The translations under genes and the position numbers were made by a program. From a virus: a stretch of DNA of 28,310 nt. The stretch spans positions 1 through 28,310 of IMG/VR virus record IMGVR_UViG_3300043567_000392; one strand, given 5' to 3'. The first letter of the stretch is position 1. Every line of letters starts with the position of its first letter. The notes beneath the pieces are model-generated. The model worked only from the letters and a program-made list of their open reading frames with translations. It searched no databases and was not told where the DNA came from. Below, piece by piece: positions 7,862 through 17,080 of the stretch.

Positions 7862-9063
7862 TTATGAATATACTTAGATAATGTTCCAGACATATTTCCG
7901 TGAAATTTTTCACCTCCAGTTAGTAATATACAATCTGGTTTTAGTGTGATATCTACAGCTGTAACTCTTTGACCAACTACTTCACTCCAATAATCTGATA
8001 ATGGAAAGCTAAATGTTAAATTTGCTCCAGATATTGCTACATCAGAAAAATTTATTGGGTATACATTTGATTTACCATCTTCATATAAGAAGTAAACAGT
8101 ACCATAAGTTCCACTACTTATTAATGAAGATATATTATCATTGAATTGAATTCTAACTGAATTAGTTATGTTTGATACAGGATTAAAATCAAAGACACCT
8201 CCGCCTTGATACATTGTAGTATTTGTCAATGAATTTCTAAGCATTGTATTTATTACATAAGCAGGAGTAGGTATTACTGCGTTAACAGTATATACTCCAG
8301 CCACATCTGTAACGGTTACATTATTTCCAGCATTTACATCTTGAACAGGAACTGATGGAATATTTGATAAATAAGCGACAGTACCAGTTGAGTTTTGGAA
8401 CGTAGCAACATAATTTCCAGTTAATGTAGATGGTTTAGCAATTTGAAATTGACGGGAGGGAACAACAGAATCTATTAAAGATAAAGTATCTTGTCCTATA
8501 TACCCATAATTTACATCTGCATTACTATAGAAATTAAATCTATTCTTGTCTCCTGTAATATAAACATATCCATTACCTGATGGGGTATTTGGGTTATACA
8601 TATACAAGCTGCCTAATTTAGCATTTTGAATAGATATATTACCTTCTGTTAAAACTGAATCTAAATCTTGAAGATTTGCATTTATTGTTGCAGTTGTATC
8701 TACCTCTGTAAAGTCTGAGCTCACAGTCTGAGTTCTTCCAACACCATAAGTATCATTATTCTTTCTAAAGATAAATGTTTTACCATTTAGTATTAAGAAT
8801 ATGATTTCATATCTCAACACTACTATTGGAGTAACAGAACTATTAAAATAAGACTGTGGAGTTGTGTATAAAATATTATTACTAACAATAGTTGTAATCT
8901 TTAAGTTACCTCCAGTTTGAGGCTCCAACCCAGACAATAAATATTGTCTAAGGTCAGATACCTGAAAGTTCTTTGTTTCGTTGCTGTTGTCAGCATCACT
9001 ACCAATAACCACATCTTTATCAGATATGATATTATCAATGGTATATGTTTTTATTTTAGCCAT
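7855..9063 (-). CDS. Tail fibre or virion surface protein
   Basis: 402 residues. The first 35 residues (MAKIKTYTIDNIISDKD, VIGSDADNSNETKNF) match the start of the 239-residue protein at 17081-17800, which has ISTYNLDEKVSGGDKWIGSDSD then TKNFT. I read this as a shared attachment module joining different fibres to the same virion site. The rest is Asn/Ser/Thr/Val-rich with short strands, as in phage shaft and tip regions, including a DVNAGNNVTVTDVAGVYTVN segment around residue 245. The C-terminus ends HGNMSGTLSKYIHKW. There is no lyase, glycosidase or protease motif. It overlaps the coiled-coil gene upstream by 8 bases and the anchored protein downstream by 7, so all three are one transcription unit from the promoter at 9340 and any read-through. 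Confidence 0.65.
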   Translation of the reverse strand: MAKIKTYTIDNIISDKDVVIGSDADNSNETKNFQVSDLRQYLLSGLEPQTGGNLKITTIVSNNILYTTPQSYFNSSVTPIVVLRYEIIFLILNGKTFIFRKNNDTYGVGRTQTVSSDFTEVDTTATINANLQDLDSVLTEGNISIQNAKLGSLYMYNPNTPSGNGYVYITGDKNRFNFYSNADVNYGYIGQDTLSLIDSVVPSRQFQIAKPSTLTGNYVATFQNSTGTVAYLSNIPSVPVQDVNAGNNVTVTDVAGVYTVNAVIPTPAYVINTMLRNSLTNTTMYQGGGVFDFNPVSNITNSVRIQFNDNISSLISSGTYGTVYFLYEDGKSNVYPINFSDVAISGANLTFSFPLSDYWSEVVGQRVTAVDITLKPDCILLTGGEKFHGNMSGTLSKYIHKW

Positions 9064-9310
9064 TAGTTTCTTCTTGTTCTTCTTTCTTGGTTACTTCTCC
9101 AGTAGCAAGATTAATTTCGCAGTCACCATATTTATCGGATAACTCGACACGAACATCGTTTAATTGTTTGTTAAACTCATAAACACCAGCAATAATTTCT
9201 GATTTTAAAAGTTCAATTCTACCTAGTTCAAATTGTCTTGCGTCAATTTCTTTCTTGATACTAACTACTTTTTCTAATTCTTCTTGAGTTAATTTAATTT
9301 GATTTTCCAT
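9056..9310 (-). CDS. Small coiled-coil protein, virion-associated family
   Basis: 84 residues. Residues 5-60 carry regular hydrophobic spacing (LTQEELEKVVSIKKEIDARQ and onward) typical of a dimeric or trimeric coiled coil. The segment ends DKYGDCEINLATGEV, closely resembling the DKYGxGxINxxTGEF ending of a small protein found near fibre genes in many marine myoviruses and podoviruses. Its exact role there is unknown; a fibre connector or chaperone is plausible. It is first after the promoter word at 9340. Confidence 0.6.
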   Translation of the reverse strand: MENQIKLTQEELEKVVSIKKEIDARQFELGRIELLKSEIIAGVYEFNKQLNDVRVELSDKYGDCEINLATGEVTKKEEQEETNG

Positions 9311-9339
9311 TTTAATTGGTTTTAATTAATATTTAATTG

Positions 9340-9347
9340 CAAATATA
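9340..9347 (-). promoter_or_regulatory. Predicted -7 promoter element inside the fibre module
   Basis: The minus strand reads TATATTTGC, matching TAnnTTTG, 30 bases upstream of the coiled-coil gene start and in a 66-base A/T-rich gap between genes. This would let the coiled-coil, fibre and anchored proteins be made separately from the large fibre. Confidence 0.5.
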
Positions 9348-9376
9348 GTGTTTTTTATTTATTATTAATTTATTTT

Positions 9377-9808
9377 TTAACAGTTGTATATCGTTAATAT
9401 TTCGCCATTATCAGCCCTTGATAATTCCATAATTGTTTTAGCTGGGCCATATTGAGTTTCATAAAATCCATAAAGCCCCGCAGTTAAAGGGGTTGTGCCA
9501 GCAGAATCTGTATAAACAGTATCACCAATACCTGGTGAAACCATTGGACCTGTGTGCCAAGCTGGAATTTCGCAAGAAGTAGAGCAAAGGCCATTCGGAT
9601 TCCCAGAATACACATTTGTAATAAAGAATTGCGTTAATGTAGGACCGCCACCTCCGCCTCCAGCATCATATCCGTAGAATTCGCTCATAGTATCGGGTGT
9701 TCCAAATCCAGCAAAATCAGACATACCTCTAAGCGAGTATGGAGTACTTGACCCCAACTCGCCTGCTATATTACTAAAGCTTATTTGTCCGCTACTTTGT
9801 AAGGCCAT
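9377..9808 (-). CDS. Adhesin-like tail tip protein with glycine-rich linker and cysteine-rich head
   Basis: 143 residues. The N-terminus (MALQSSGQISFSNIAGELG) and the segment MSDFAGFGTPDTMSEFYGYD match a module widespread in Bacteroidota and cyanobacterial phage fibres, in which MALQSSGxISxxxI is followed by a PxxMSEFYGY turn. After a run of seven residues DAGGGGGG comes a compact C-terminal domain with four cysteines (CSTSC near residues 93-97, plus the terminal Cys) and aromatic residues, likely a small disulfide- or ligand-bound receptor-binding head. The start lies 1 base from the stop of the upstream gene, so translation is coupled. Host receptor binding is inferred. Confidence 0.6.
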   Translation of the reverse strand: MALQSSGQISFSNIAGELGSSTPYSLRGMSDFAGFGTPDTMSEFYGYDAGGGGGGPTLTQFFITNVYSGNPNGLCSTSCEIPAWHTGPMVSPGIGDTVYTDSAGTTPLTAGLYGFYETQYGPAKTIMELSRADNGEILTIYNC

Positions 9809-9809
9809 A

Positions 9810-10193
9810 TTATTCTTCTACAACTGGAGCTACTGGTTCAACAACCTCTGGAGCTATTGGCTCAACAACTTCTGCTGGAGCCCAAGGCAATCCTGGTTCT
9901 TTAACTAGTTTAGCGTCAATTTGTTTTTGAATTTGAGCATCAACGTGTGCTTCATAATCACCAACAACAACTCCTTGAATCCAACCTAAAATGATTTCCT
10001 CTGTTAATTCAGCATAAGGAACAAAACTTTCTGGATTAATTGTTGATTTAGCGAAAGGAGTAGCACCTGTAAATGTTCCCTCATTTCCATTTTCGTCTGT
10101 TCCGATTTTTTGCCAATAAGTTTGAACAATAGCATCGGTTGCATTTTCTGTGTCTGTAGTCTTAACTCCTGTTACTTTCCAAGTATAAGTCAT
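9810..10193 (-). CDS. Small virion-associated protein of the YTWKV family, proline/valine-rich tail
   Basis: 127 residues. The core (YTWKVTGVKTTDTENATDAIVQ, then YWQKIGTDENGNEGTF, PYAELTEEIILGWI and VVVGDYEAHVDAQIQKQID) matches a small protein seen next to fibre genes in T4-like cyanophages and other aquatic phages, where it is a hypothetical or structural protein. Residues 105-127 are an EVVEPIAPEVVEPVAPVVEE-like Pro/Val/Glu tail, probably unfolded. It lies 12 bases after the 1817-residue fibre and 1 base before the adhesin-like gene. An assembly factor for the fibre or a baseplate-proximal part are both possible. Confidence 0.55.
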   Translation of the reverse strand: MTYTWKVTGVKTTDTENATDAIVQTYWQKIGTDENGNEGTFTGATPFAKSTINPESFVPYAELTEEIILGWIQGVVVGDYEAHVDAQIQKQIDAKLVKEPGLPWAPAEVVEPIAPEVVEPVAPVVEE

Positions 10194-10205
10194 AATCTAA
10201 TTTGT

Positions 10206-13200
10206 TTATTTATTTATTAATTTGTTTACTAATTCTTTTAGCTCTTCTATTTGTTTTTGTTGTTCTTTTATCGCTTCAATTAATAGTGGTGTTAATTTAC
10301 CATAATCAAGAGTTTTATATCCTTGTCCTATTGGAGCGTCTCTTATTAACTCAGGTAAAACAGCCTCAACTTCTTGTGCTGATACACCAACCTCTAATCT
10401 TTTCTTATATCCTAGCTCTTGTGCTACCTCATTTGGTTCATAATAAAAACCGTTCAAAGATAATACTTTTTCTAGTGCATTTTCTATATTACCTTTTTTA
10501 TCCTTAAGCCTTTCATCAGAGTAATAAGCAACAATGTCACCAGCACATCTTATAGAATCACCAGTTGATGAACCATCAAAATAATATGATGAATTATTTC
10601 CATCGTAATATACAGGTGAATACATTGCTGTGGCTGACTGGACATAATTTGATGCATAAACATAACCCGTAGCTTCAGCGGTATTTAGTTTACTCGTACC
10701 AGCTGGGTCTAAATAGTATGCGGTGTTAGCGGTATCATAAAATATAGGGGCTCTAAGGCTTGTTTGCGACTGCGCTATATTCTCAAAATAAACGTTACCA
10801 TTTGGATTTAACTCCATATTAGTATATCTAGTTCCGCTAGTGTTTGCCGTCAAGAAATACCAAGTCCCATTAGAAAGCATTCTCATATAGGCTTGCCCAA
10901 AACTTGTATTTGGTCTGCTAAAGCCATAAGCGCCTACCCCATCATTATATACATTGTATCCAAATCCAGCCCCATCCCAAGTTATGCCTGGTTCCGAGCA
11001 CCATGCTCTTAGTGTAACAATCCCAGTGCCAGCTCCATTATTTGCTGCTGGAAGTTCATTTTGTATATAAGAATTACTATGCCCCCCGGAGTTTGTTATA
11101 GAAGCCCTAGTTACAACACTACCAAGATTAGATGTTCCATTGGGGTCTAGATAATAATATGTATTATTTGAATCGTAGAAAATAGGCGCTCTAAAATCAA
11201 CAGCTGCTGTAATGTTTCTAGAAGTATTAATGCTTAATGCTTCAACAGTATTATACGCGATTCTAAGTGAATCTGATGCTCCGCTGTCTACTAAAAAGTT
11301 CCACCTATTAATTTCATTTGATGAAAACAAGTTTAGTCCATCATCCCACGCTGAGCCTATTGCTACTATACTTGTTTTTCTTATTACAGAACCTCCTGCT
11401 GGGTCTAAATAATAAGCTGTATTGATTGAATCATAAAATATGGGTGCTCTTAAGCTGCTATCAGATTGCAAGTAACTTCTGGTAACTAATACAGTACCAT
11501 TGTGATCCATACTCATACCTGTTTTTGAACCAGTAGCAAATGAGTCAGTGGTAGCAAAAAACATTTTTGTTCCATAAGATCCAGAACTTTGCACATATAC
11601 GCCTGCTTGAGCATTTGTATTGCCCCATGTCCATATAACGCCATTCGCATAATCCGATGTGCCTCCCATTAGTGTCAGCCCATAAGATGTTAGCCCCGGC
11701 GTCGCTGCATTAAAACTATTTTGGCTATTTAATAATAACTTGTTAAAATTACTTGTAGAAGCAAAATCACCATAATAATTAGTATCATTTCTATCATAAT
11801 ATATATCCGCATACATTTGCCCATATACTTCAGCAGCACTATTAGTTGTTCTTAATATCCAACTACCTGTATTTCCTAAAAACCCTAATGAACCGCCATT
11901 GCAATGTATATATCTAGTTTCTCCCTGATCATTATCCACAAAATCAATTTGAGGCACATTCTGTTGTATTGTTAATCTATCAAATACTGCTCTATAAATA
12001 TTAGATGTTCCGTTAAGATCTAAATAGTATCCTGTATTGCCTGAGTCATAGAATATAGGTGCTCTAAATGAACCTGACGCTGTGCTATCTGTTCCTGAAA
12101 TCAATAATGCTCTATCATTTCCTGTTACAAATGTAAATGTTCCTCCAGAATTCCCACTTGATTGAAATGTTATATTTGCTGGTGCTGACACAGGAGTTGG
12201 CGCTCCATTCGTATCATATCCAGCTCTAATCCATAAAGATTGAGTTCCTGTCGGTGAAACAAGTTCAATTCCTGATGTAGAAGATTGTTGTACTTTAAAA
12301 TTACCTGAAACATAAGACGAGCCATTTGGATCTAAATAATATCCTGTGTTATCCGAATCATAGAATATAGGCGCTCTAAAATCTCCTGAAGCTGACATAG
12401 TAGATAAACCACTATGTAAAACAGACCACCATGGTGTACTCCAAGTCCCAGAATATCCAGAACGCCACACTAAATTTGTACTTCCTCCATGACCTGCAGC
12501 TATTTGCCACATTGTATCTGATGCTGCTAAATGAAGTATTGGAGCATAAGAAGGGTTTCCTCCATTACCATTTTCATTTCTAATGACTCTTGAATATCCA
12601 CTACTAATATTACTTGAATTGTTTCCTAAAAAAGTGGTATAAAATCCAGCTGAATTACCTGTAGTATCTCCTGTAGTAGCAATATTCCAAGTTCCTGAAG
12701 CTCCCGCACCTGTTAAAGAAGGGGCATAAGAACCAACACTATTAGTATCAATAACTCTGTATGCTCCCTCATTTTGATAAAAGAATCCATCAGCATAAGG
12801 ATGTATCTGTCCTCCTGAGTAAGCTAAGCCAAACTCTCCACCATCTGGAGAAGTGGCTCCTCTAAGTCTTGTAGAAGAAGCTAAAGAAGCTGGTTTCCAA
12901 CTTCCTTCTAAAGGCCAAGCATAGTTAGTAAAATTAACAGAATCTAAAACAGTAGCTTCATTGCCACCATATGTATTTTTACCAACATATAATGTTCCGC
13001 TTTCCCATTTAACTTGCCAGCCATACGATGCATTATGCAACCCTGATATATTTGAATTAGGCCCAATCATTAATATAACTTGACCATTGTTTAATCCAGC
13101 AAATTCTATACCATTGTAACCATTTCTAGACCCACTTATTCTCCAGGCTCCGTAACTACCATTGTTTGGTGATATGTGAGCTGAGTTAACAGACGAATAA

Positions 13201-15659
13201 AAACCGTGATCTCCAGTTAGAAGGGTCCAAGTTCTAAATGTATTATATGTGCCAGATGTTCCTGTGTCTATTGAAGATAAAACTGATGTGCCAGCTGCAT
13301 CTAAATAATAACTAGTATTATTAGAGTCATAAAAAATAGGAGCATATACACCTCCATAAACTGTTGTGTTTTGTGAGGCATCTATTTGCATAGCCAAAGC
13401 AGATGTTGACCCTGAGTAGAATTTAAACGACCCCTTACCGCTTGTGTTTCCTTGTGATTTAAACAACATATCATAATCAGCTCCAACTAAAAGCCTAGCA
13501 TCATAGTTTGATGCTCCACCATATAATATTAATTTATCTCCTGCACCTGCTCCATTTATTGTCGTATTTATAGCACTATATCTACTAGAATCTCCAAATG
13601 AAATTGCTTGGTATTGTCTTGATGTACTTGCAAAATCTCCATAATAGTTTGTGTCATTTGAATCATAGAATATAGGAGCCCTAAAATCACCACTTGTTAT
13701 ATAACTTCCTGTACCTCCTGTTTTATTTGTTAAAGAATCAAAAGAAACTGATATATTTGAAGTTGTAACAACAGGAGCATTAGCCCAATATAATATACCG
13801 TCAGTTCTCATTTCTAAAAACTTTCCAACATTACCGCTAATATGAAACGCAATACCTGTTGTTGTAGCACTGTATGACTCGGTCCATATAGCCGCTGTTG
13901 TGTAATCATTGTCTGCTTGCGCTTTCCTAGACTTTATTGTATTATCCGCTATTACTAAACTTAAGCTACTTGTTCCGTTTGGGTTTACATAATATGCGGT
14001 ATTATCTAAGTCATAAAATATAGGAGCACGCATATCCGCTGTTCCGTATGCTCTAAGTAAATAAGCGGTGTCAGTCCCGTAATAATATGTACTTTGGTTA
14101 TTTAAGTACATATTAGAATTTACACCTTTACGAATATCCCAAGCAGCCCAATCCCCATTTAAAAAGCCATAGCTACCAGCATCTCCATATAATTGAAATC
14201 TAAATGCCCCAGAACTGCTTTGTCCTAAGATACCCATTTCAGAAGAGTTTGCTGCAGTTTTTATTAATATATTACTGGAATTTCCGCTACCGTAATAGTG
14301 ACCCGCAATATAAGTACTAGCTAAATTTGAAGTACTAGCTGGATCAGTATAATAAGCTGTATTGTTAGAATCGTAGAATATCGGTGCTCTAAAGTCAGAT
14401 GAAGCATAAGCTGTTCCATTTATTTCAAGCTTTTGACTTGGACTATCAGTACCAATACCAACATTACCATTACCTTGAATAGTCATTAAAATGTCTGTCT
14501 TTGGAGCTGATGCATTAAATAAGTTTCTAAAACGCATTTTACCATTTGTTCCATCAAAAAAACTTTCAATTCTTGAAAAAGTTGTAGGTGAGGCAGCTGA
14601 ATTAAAAACTGCATCTATACAGTGTGATTCCCCTGAAATCCAACCACCAATACCTCCTATCATTATATCACGATACGCTGTGGCAGTATTTGTACCAGAG
14701 TTTACCAATAGACTTCCTTCAACTTGTAATTTCTGAGCAGGACTTACTGTTCCAATTCCTACGTTTGTACCATTATCATAAATTAAACTATTACCTAATG
14801 TAGTAGTTCCTGTAAATTTAGAAACATAGTTTGTTGTACCACTTGCATTAGCCTTTGAATTAAATGTAGTCCAATCTGCTGAACTTAACGCTCCTCTATT
14901 AACAGCTGATGCTGTAGGCAAATTGAATGTATGTGTATCTGTAGCAGATGATATATTAAAATCCGTACCTGCTGTTCCAGGAGCAAAATATTGCACTTGT
15001 TTGGTTAAACCGTTTAATGCGGTTAATCCCGTAGAGAATGTTGTAATCACTTCGCTCAGATGGCCATTTTGGGTATGCATTGTAATAGTTCTACCCGAGT
15101 GAGTTACATATACTCTAACCGCTAATCTATCCGTAACCAGTAATGTAGTTGCGGGAACCGCTAAAGGTGTAAAATAAGCATCAATAGCTGTGCCGTTAGT
15201 AATACCTTCAGGTGCTGCTGAACTACTAGCTATTAAAGTAAAGACACCACCAGAAGAATATTTATATAATTCAACATAGAAAGATGGAGAACCACCGCTT
15301 GAACTTGCATTAAAATAAATTTCAAAGTTCCAATTTCCCGCTGGTATATTAAGTTGATTTGGTGAGGCTACATCTGTTAAGAATGAAGCTATATATCCAT
15401 TTGCATTGATAGAAAAATCAGCAGCTGTACCAGTATTAGCTACTGGGCTCATTTGATAATAACCACCAACACTTGACACTGTTCCTCCATTAAAGTAGAA
15501 TACTTGACTAGATCCACCTCCACCTGGCGTTTGAGGAGGAGTAATCCATTCCGTTTTAGTTCCTGTAGAAGATAGCACTTGACCAGCAGTACCTGTAAAC
15601 CCGAATGAGTCTATAAGTCCAGCTTGTGTTTCTATATCACTTTTAAATTTTTGAGACAT
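10206..15659 (-). CDS. Giant tail fibre with repeated YD-NT-YY-DP motifs and C-terminal S74 intramolecular chaperone
   Basis: 1817 residues. The N-terminus (MSQKFKSDIETQAGLIDSFG, then TGTAGQVLSSTG) is a fibre attachment/coiled module. Residues about 40-200 form a beta-rich domain, followed by NVGIGTVSPAQKLQVEG-type trimeric shaft repeats near 295 and 395. From about residue 420 to 1700 there are eleven copies of a motif of the form RAPIFYDSNNTAYYLDPAGTS, spaced from about 80 to 320 residues, separated by variable Gly/Ser/Asn-rich domains. The last 110 residues are a peptidase S74 chaperone: YSDERLKDKKGNIENAL, then GVSAQEVEAVLPEL, LDYGKLTPLLIEAIKEQQKQ and a terminal coiled coil. The Ser and Lys of SDERLK are the expected catalytic pair, so the chaperone should trimerise the fibre and cut itself off. 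It probably recognises the host surface. Confidence 0.9.
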   Translation of the reverse strand: MSQKFKSDIETQAGLIDSFGFTGTAGQVLSSTGTKTEWITPPQTPGGGGSSQVFYFNGGTVSSVGGYYQMSPVANTGTAADFSINANGYIASFLTDVASPNQLNIPAGNWNFEIYFNASSSGGSPSFYVELYKYSSGGVFTLIASSSAAPEGITNGTAIDAYFTPLAVPATTLLVTDRLAVRVYVTHSGRTITMHTQNGHLSEVITTFSTGLTALNGLTKQVQYFAPGTAGTDFNISSATDTHTFNLPTASAVNRGALSSADWTTFNSKANASGTTNYVSKFTGTTTLGNSLIYDNGTNVGIGTVSPAQKLQVEGSLLVNSGTNTATAYRDIMIGGIGGWISGESHCIDAVFNSAASPTTFSRIESFFDGTNGKMRFRNLFNASAPKTDILMTIQGNGNVGIGTDSPSQKLEINGTAYASSDFRAPIFYDSNNTAYYTDPASTSNLASTYIAGHYYGSGNSSNILIKTAANSSEMGILGQSSSGAFRFQLYGDAGSYGFLNGDWAAWDIRKGVNSNMYLNNQSTYYYGTDTAYLLRAYGTADMRAPIFYDLDNTAYYVNPNGTSSLSLVIADNTIKSRKAQADNDYTTAAIWTESYSATTTGIAFHISGNVGKFLEMRTDGILYWANAPVVTTSNISVSFDSLTNKTGGTGSYITSGDFRAPIFYDSNDTNYYGDFASTSRQYQAISFGDSSRYSAINTTINGAGAGDKLILYGGASNYDARLLVGADYDMLFKSQGNTSGKGSFKFYSGSTSALAMQIDASQNTTVYGGVYAPIFYDSNNTSYYLDAAGTSVLSSIDTGTSGTYNTFRTWTLLTGDHGFYSSVNSAHISPNNGSYGAWRISGSRNGYNGIEFAGLNNGQVILMIGPNSNISGLHNASYGWQVKWESGTLYVGKNTYGGNEATVLDSVNFTNYAWPLEGSWKPASLASSTRLRGATSPDGGEFGLAYSGGQIHPYADGFFYQNEGAYRVIDTNSVGSYAPSLTGAGASGTWNIATTGDTTGNSAGFYTTFLGNNSSNISSGYSRVIRNENGNGGNPSYAPILHLAASDTMWQIAAGHGGSTNLVWRSGYSGTWSTPWWSVLHSGLSTMSASGDFRAPIFYDSDNTGYYLDPNGSSYVSGNFKVQQSSTSGIELVSPTGTQSLWIRAGYDTNGAPTPVSAPANITFQSSGNSGGTFTFVTGNDRALLISGTDSTASGSFRAPIFYDSGNTGYYLDLNGTSNIYRAVFDRLTIQQNVPQIDFVDNDQGETRYIHCNGGSLGFLGNTGSWILRTTNSAAEVYGQMYADIYYDRNDTNYYGDFASTSNFNKLLLNSQNSFNAATPGLTSYGLTLMGGTSDYANGVIWTWGNTNAQAGVYVQSSGSYGTKMFFATTDSFATGSKTGMSMDHNGTVLVTRSYLQSDSSLRAPIFYDSINTAYYLDPAGGSVIRKTSIVAIGSAWDDGLNLFSSNEINRWNFLVDSGASDSLRIAYNTVEALSINTSRNITAAVDFRAPIFYDSNNTYYYLDPNGTSNLGSVVTRASITNSGGHSNSYIQNELPAANNGAGTGIVTLRAWCSEPGITWDGAGFGYNVYNDGVGAYGFSRPNTSFGQAYMRMLSNGTWYFLTANTSGTRYTNMELNPNGNVYFENIAQSQTSLRAPIFYDTANTAYYLDPAGTSKLNTAEATGYVYASNYVQSATAMYSPVYYDGNNSSYYFDGSSTGDSIRCAGDIVAYYSDERLKDKKGNIENALEKVLSLNGFYYEPNEVAQELGYKKRLEVGVSAQEVEAVLPELIRDAPIGQGYKTLDYGKLTPLLIEAIKEQQKQIEELKELVNKLINK
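10556..14397 (-). repeat. Eleven dispersed in-frame copies of an approximately 65-70 bp fibre repeat
   Basis: Approximate copies at 10556-10625, 10688-10758, 11131-11199, 11389-11455, 11751-11818, 12003-12072, 12318-12383, 13284-13349, 13620-13688, 13968-14037 and 14330-14397. Each encodes a variant of RAPIFYDsxNTxYYxDPxGTS. Copies at 11751 and 13620 form a subtype ending YYGDFASTS, and the copy nearest the C-terminus (10556) is the most diverged (SPVYYDGNNSSYYFD). DNA identity between some copies is high enough to promote recombination and domain shuffling. Confidence 0.85.
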
Positions 15660-15676
15660 ATTGAATTATGTTTTTT

Positions 15677-17077
15677 TTATCCAATTTTTGTAATCAATAC
15701 TCTAATCGGATTTACTGGAGTACTTCCAAATGTTACTGTAACTACTGTTGATGATGTTCTTACAACATCCGCATACACGGTTTCTTTTGTGATAGTATCG
15801 TATAATTGAACTATTACATCTTCACCCAACGTGTGGGTTACTGGACCAGATGCTGACAAATCAAATTTATGAGTAAATGATGCAAAAGTAGGTATTGTAA
15901 TTGTTTTTGTATTTATATCAGTAACGTGACCTTCAGCTGAAGTTGTTACAACATCTACAGCAGTAAATGTTCCTCCAAATGCAGGAGATGCAGTAGTAGT
16001 AGTATTTGTTCTTGATACAGCTGCGTGGTTAATTGTTACTGAACTATTCCCAGATTGGTTTGCAGTAAAACTACCACCACCTGACATAACAGTACCAGCT
16101 GTAACACTTAATGTTCCATTACCAATATCACTTGTTAGTGCTAATGTTCCTGTTGCGTCAGGAAGTGTAACTGTTCTATCGCCTGTTAATGTTCCAGCTA
16201 ATAATGTAAGTTCATTTCCATCAGCAGCATTACCTTCGAAGATAACACCATTAGATGTTGATACGGTCTCTACATTGTTTGTAGTAGTTGTTCCGACAAC
16301 TGTTAAGTTACCAGCGATTACAACATCGTTTGGTAAACCAATAGTAATACTTCCTGCTGCGTGACTTACTTCAATTTCGCTTGCAGTTCCTAATACTTGT
16401 ACAGTGTCTGTTGTTCCAGATGATGGAACTAGATTAATCTGACTCCCACCTAATACTGAAGTATTACTTAAATCATAAGTCGTATTAGTATCTGTTGAAG
16501 ATATTGTAATAGTGTCAGTAGTTGCATTAGTCGTAATTGTAACATTCGATCCAGCCTCTAAAGTTAATGTATCGTTATTTGAATCTGCTATAACAGTTGA
16601 TTGTCCTGATACTGCAAAATTCTTAAATATGTTTTGTGATGAACCTAGGTCAGTATTTGAAATTGTAACAGATCCTGTAGATGCACTTACACTGATACCT
16701 GTTCCTGCTGTAACAGATGTAACCGCTGTAGTTAAATATCCTAATCCAGTTACGAAATCATATATTTGGTCTCCAGTGGCTAAAGCAGAACCTCCATTCG
16801 CAACAGCAGCAGTAACAATAGATAATGATGGAGTTGTACTTCCATTAGATACCGTTAATTGTCCAGTTGTTGCAGAACTAACACTTGTAACGGTACCGCC
16901 AGTAGATTGAACTAAAGACACCCAAGTTGTACCATTGTGGTACTTTAAGATGTTATCACTACTATCTAAATAGATTTGACCTTTAGCAGCTGTTGGAGCT
17001 GTTGAGGTAATGTGCATCTTAGCATTAAGTAATTGATAATCCTTAAGGTCTATGCTGTTTAAAAAAGGTATTGCCAT
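15677..17077 (-). CDS. Tail fibre / virion structural protein, trimeric-shaft type
   Basis: 466 residues. The start (MAIPFLNSIDLKDYQLLNAK) and GQIYLDSSDNILKYHNGTTW at about 33-52 form a module that is very common at the N-terminus of fibres in Bacteroidota and marine phages. The middle is low-complexity Thr/Val/Ser/Gly sequence with repeating strands (TGTISVSASTGSVTIS-like, TITTNATTDTITISS-like, DRTVTLPDATGTLAL), as expected for a beta-helical or triple-spiral shaft. The last 60 residues (GPVTHTLGEDVIVQLYDTIT to RVLITKIG) are a compact beta domain shared with many fibres. No enzymatic motif was found. It lies 17 bases upstream of the giant fibre and 3 bases after the 239-residue protein, and probably forms part of the same fibre assembly. 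Confidence 0.7.
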   Translation of the reverse strand: MAIPFLNSIDLKDYQLLNAKMHITSTAPTAAKGQIYLDSSDNILKYHNGTTWVSLVQSTGGTVTSVSSATTGQLTVSNGSTTPSLSIVTAAVANGGSALATGDQIYDFVTGLGYLTTAVTSVTAGTGISVSASTGSVTISNTDLGSSQNIFKNFAVSGQSTVIADSNNDTLTLEAGSNVTITTNATTDTITISSTDTNTTYDLSNTSVLGGSQINLVPSSGTTDTVQVLGTASEIEVSHAAGSITIGLPNDVVIAGNLTVVGTTTTNNVETVSTSNGVIFEGNAADGNELTLLAGTLTGDRTVTLPDATGTLALTSDIGNGTLSVTAGTVMSGGGSFTANQSGNSSVTINHAAVSRTNTTTTASPAFGGTFTAVDVVTTSAEGHVTDINTKTITIPTFASFTHKFDLSASGPVTHTLGEDVIVQLYDTITKETVYADVVRTSSTVVTVTFGSTPVNPIRVLITKIG

Positions 17078-17080
17078 AAT

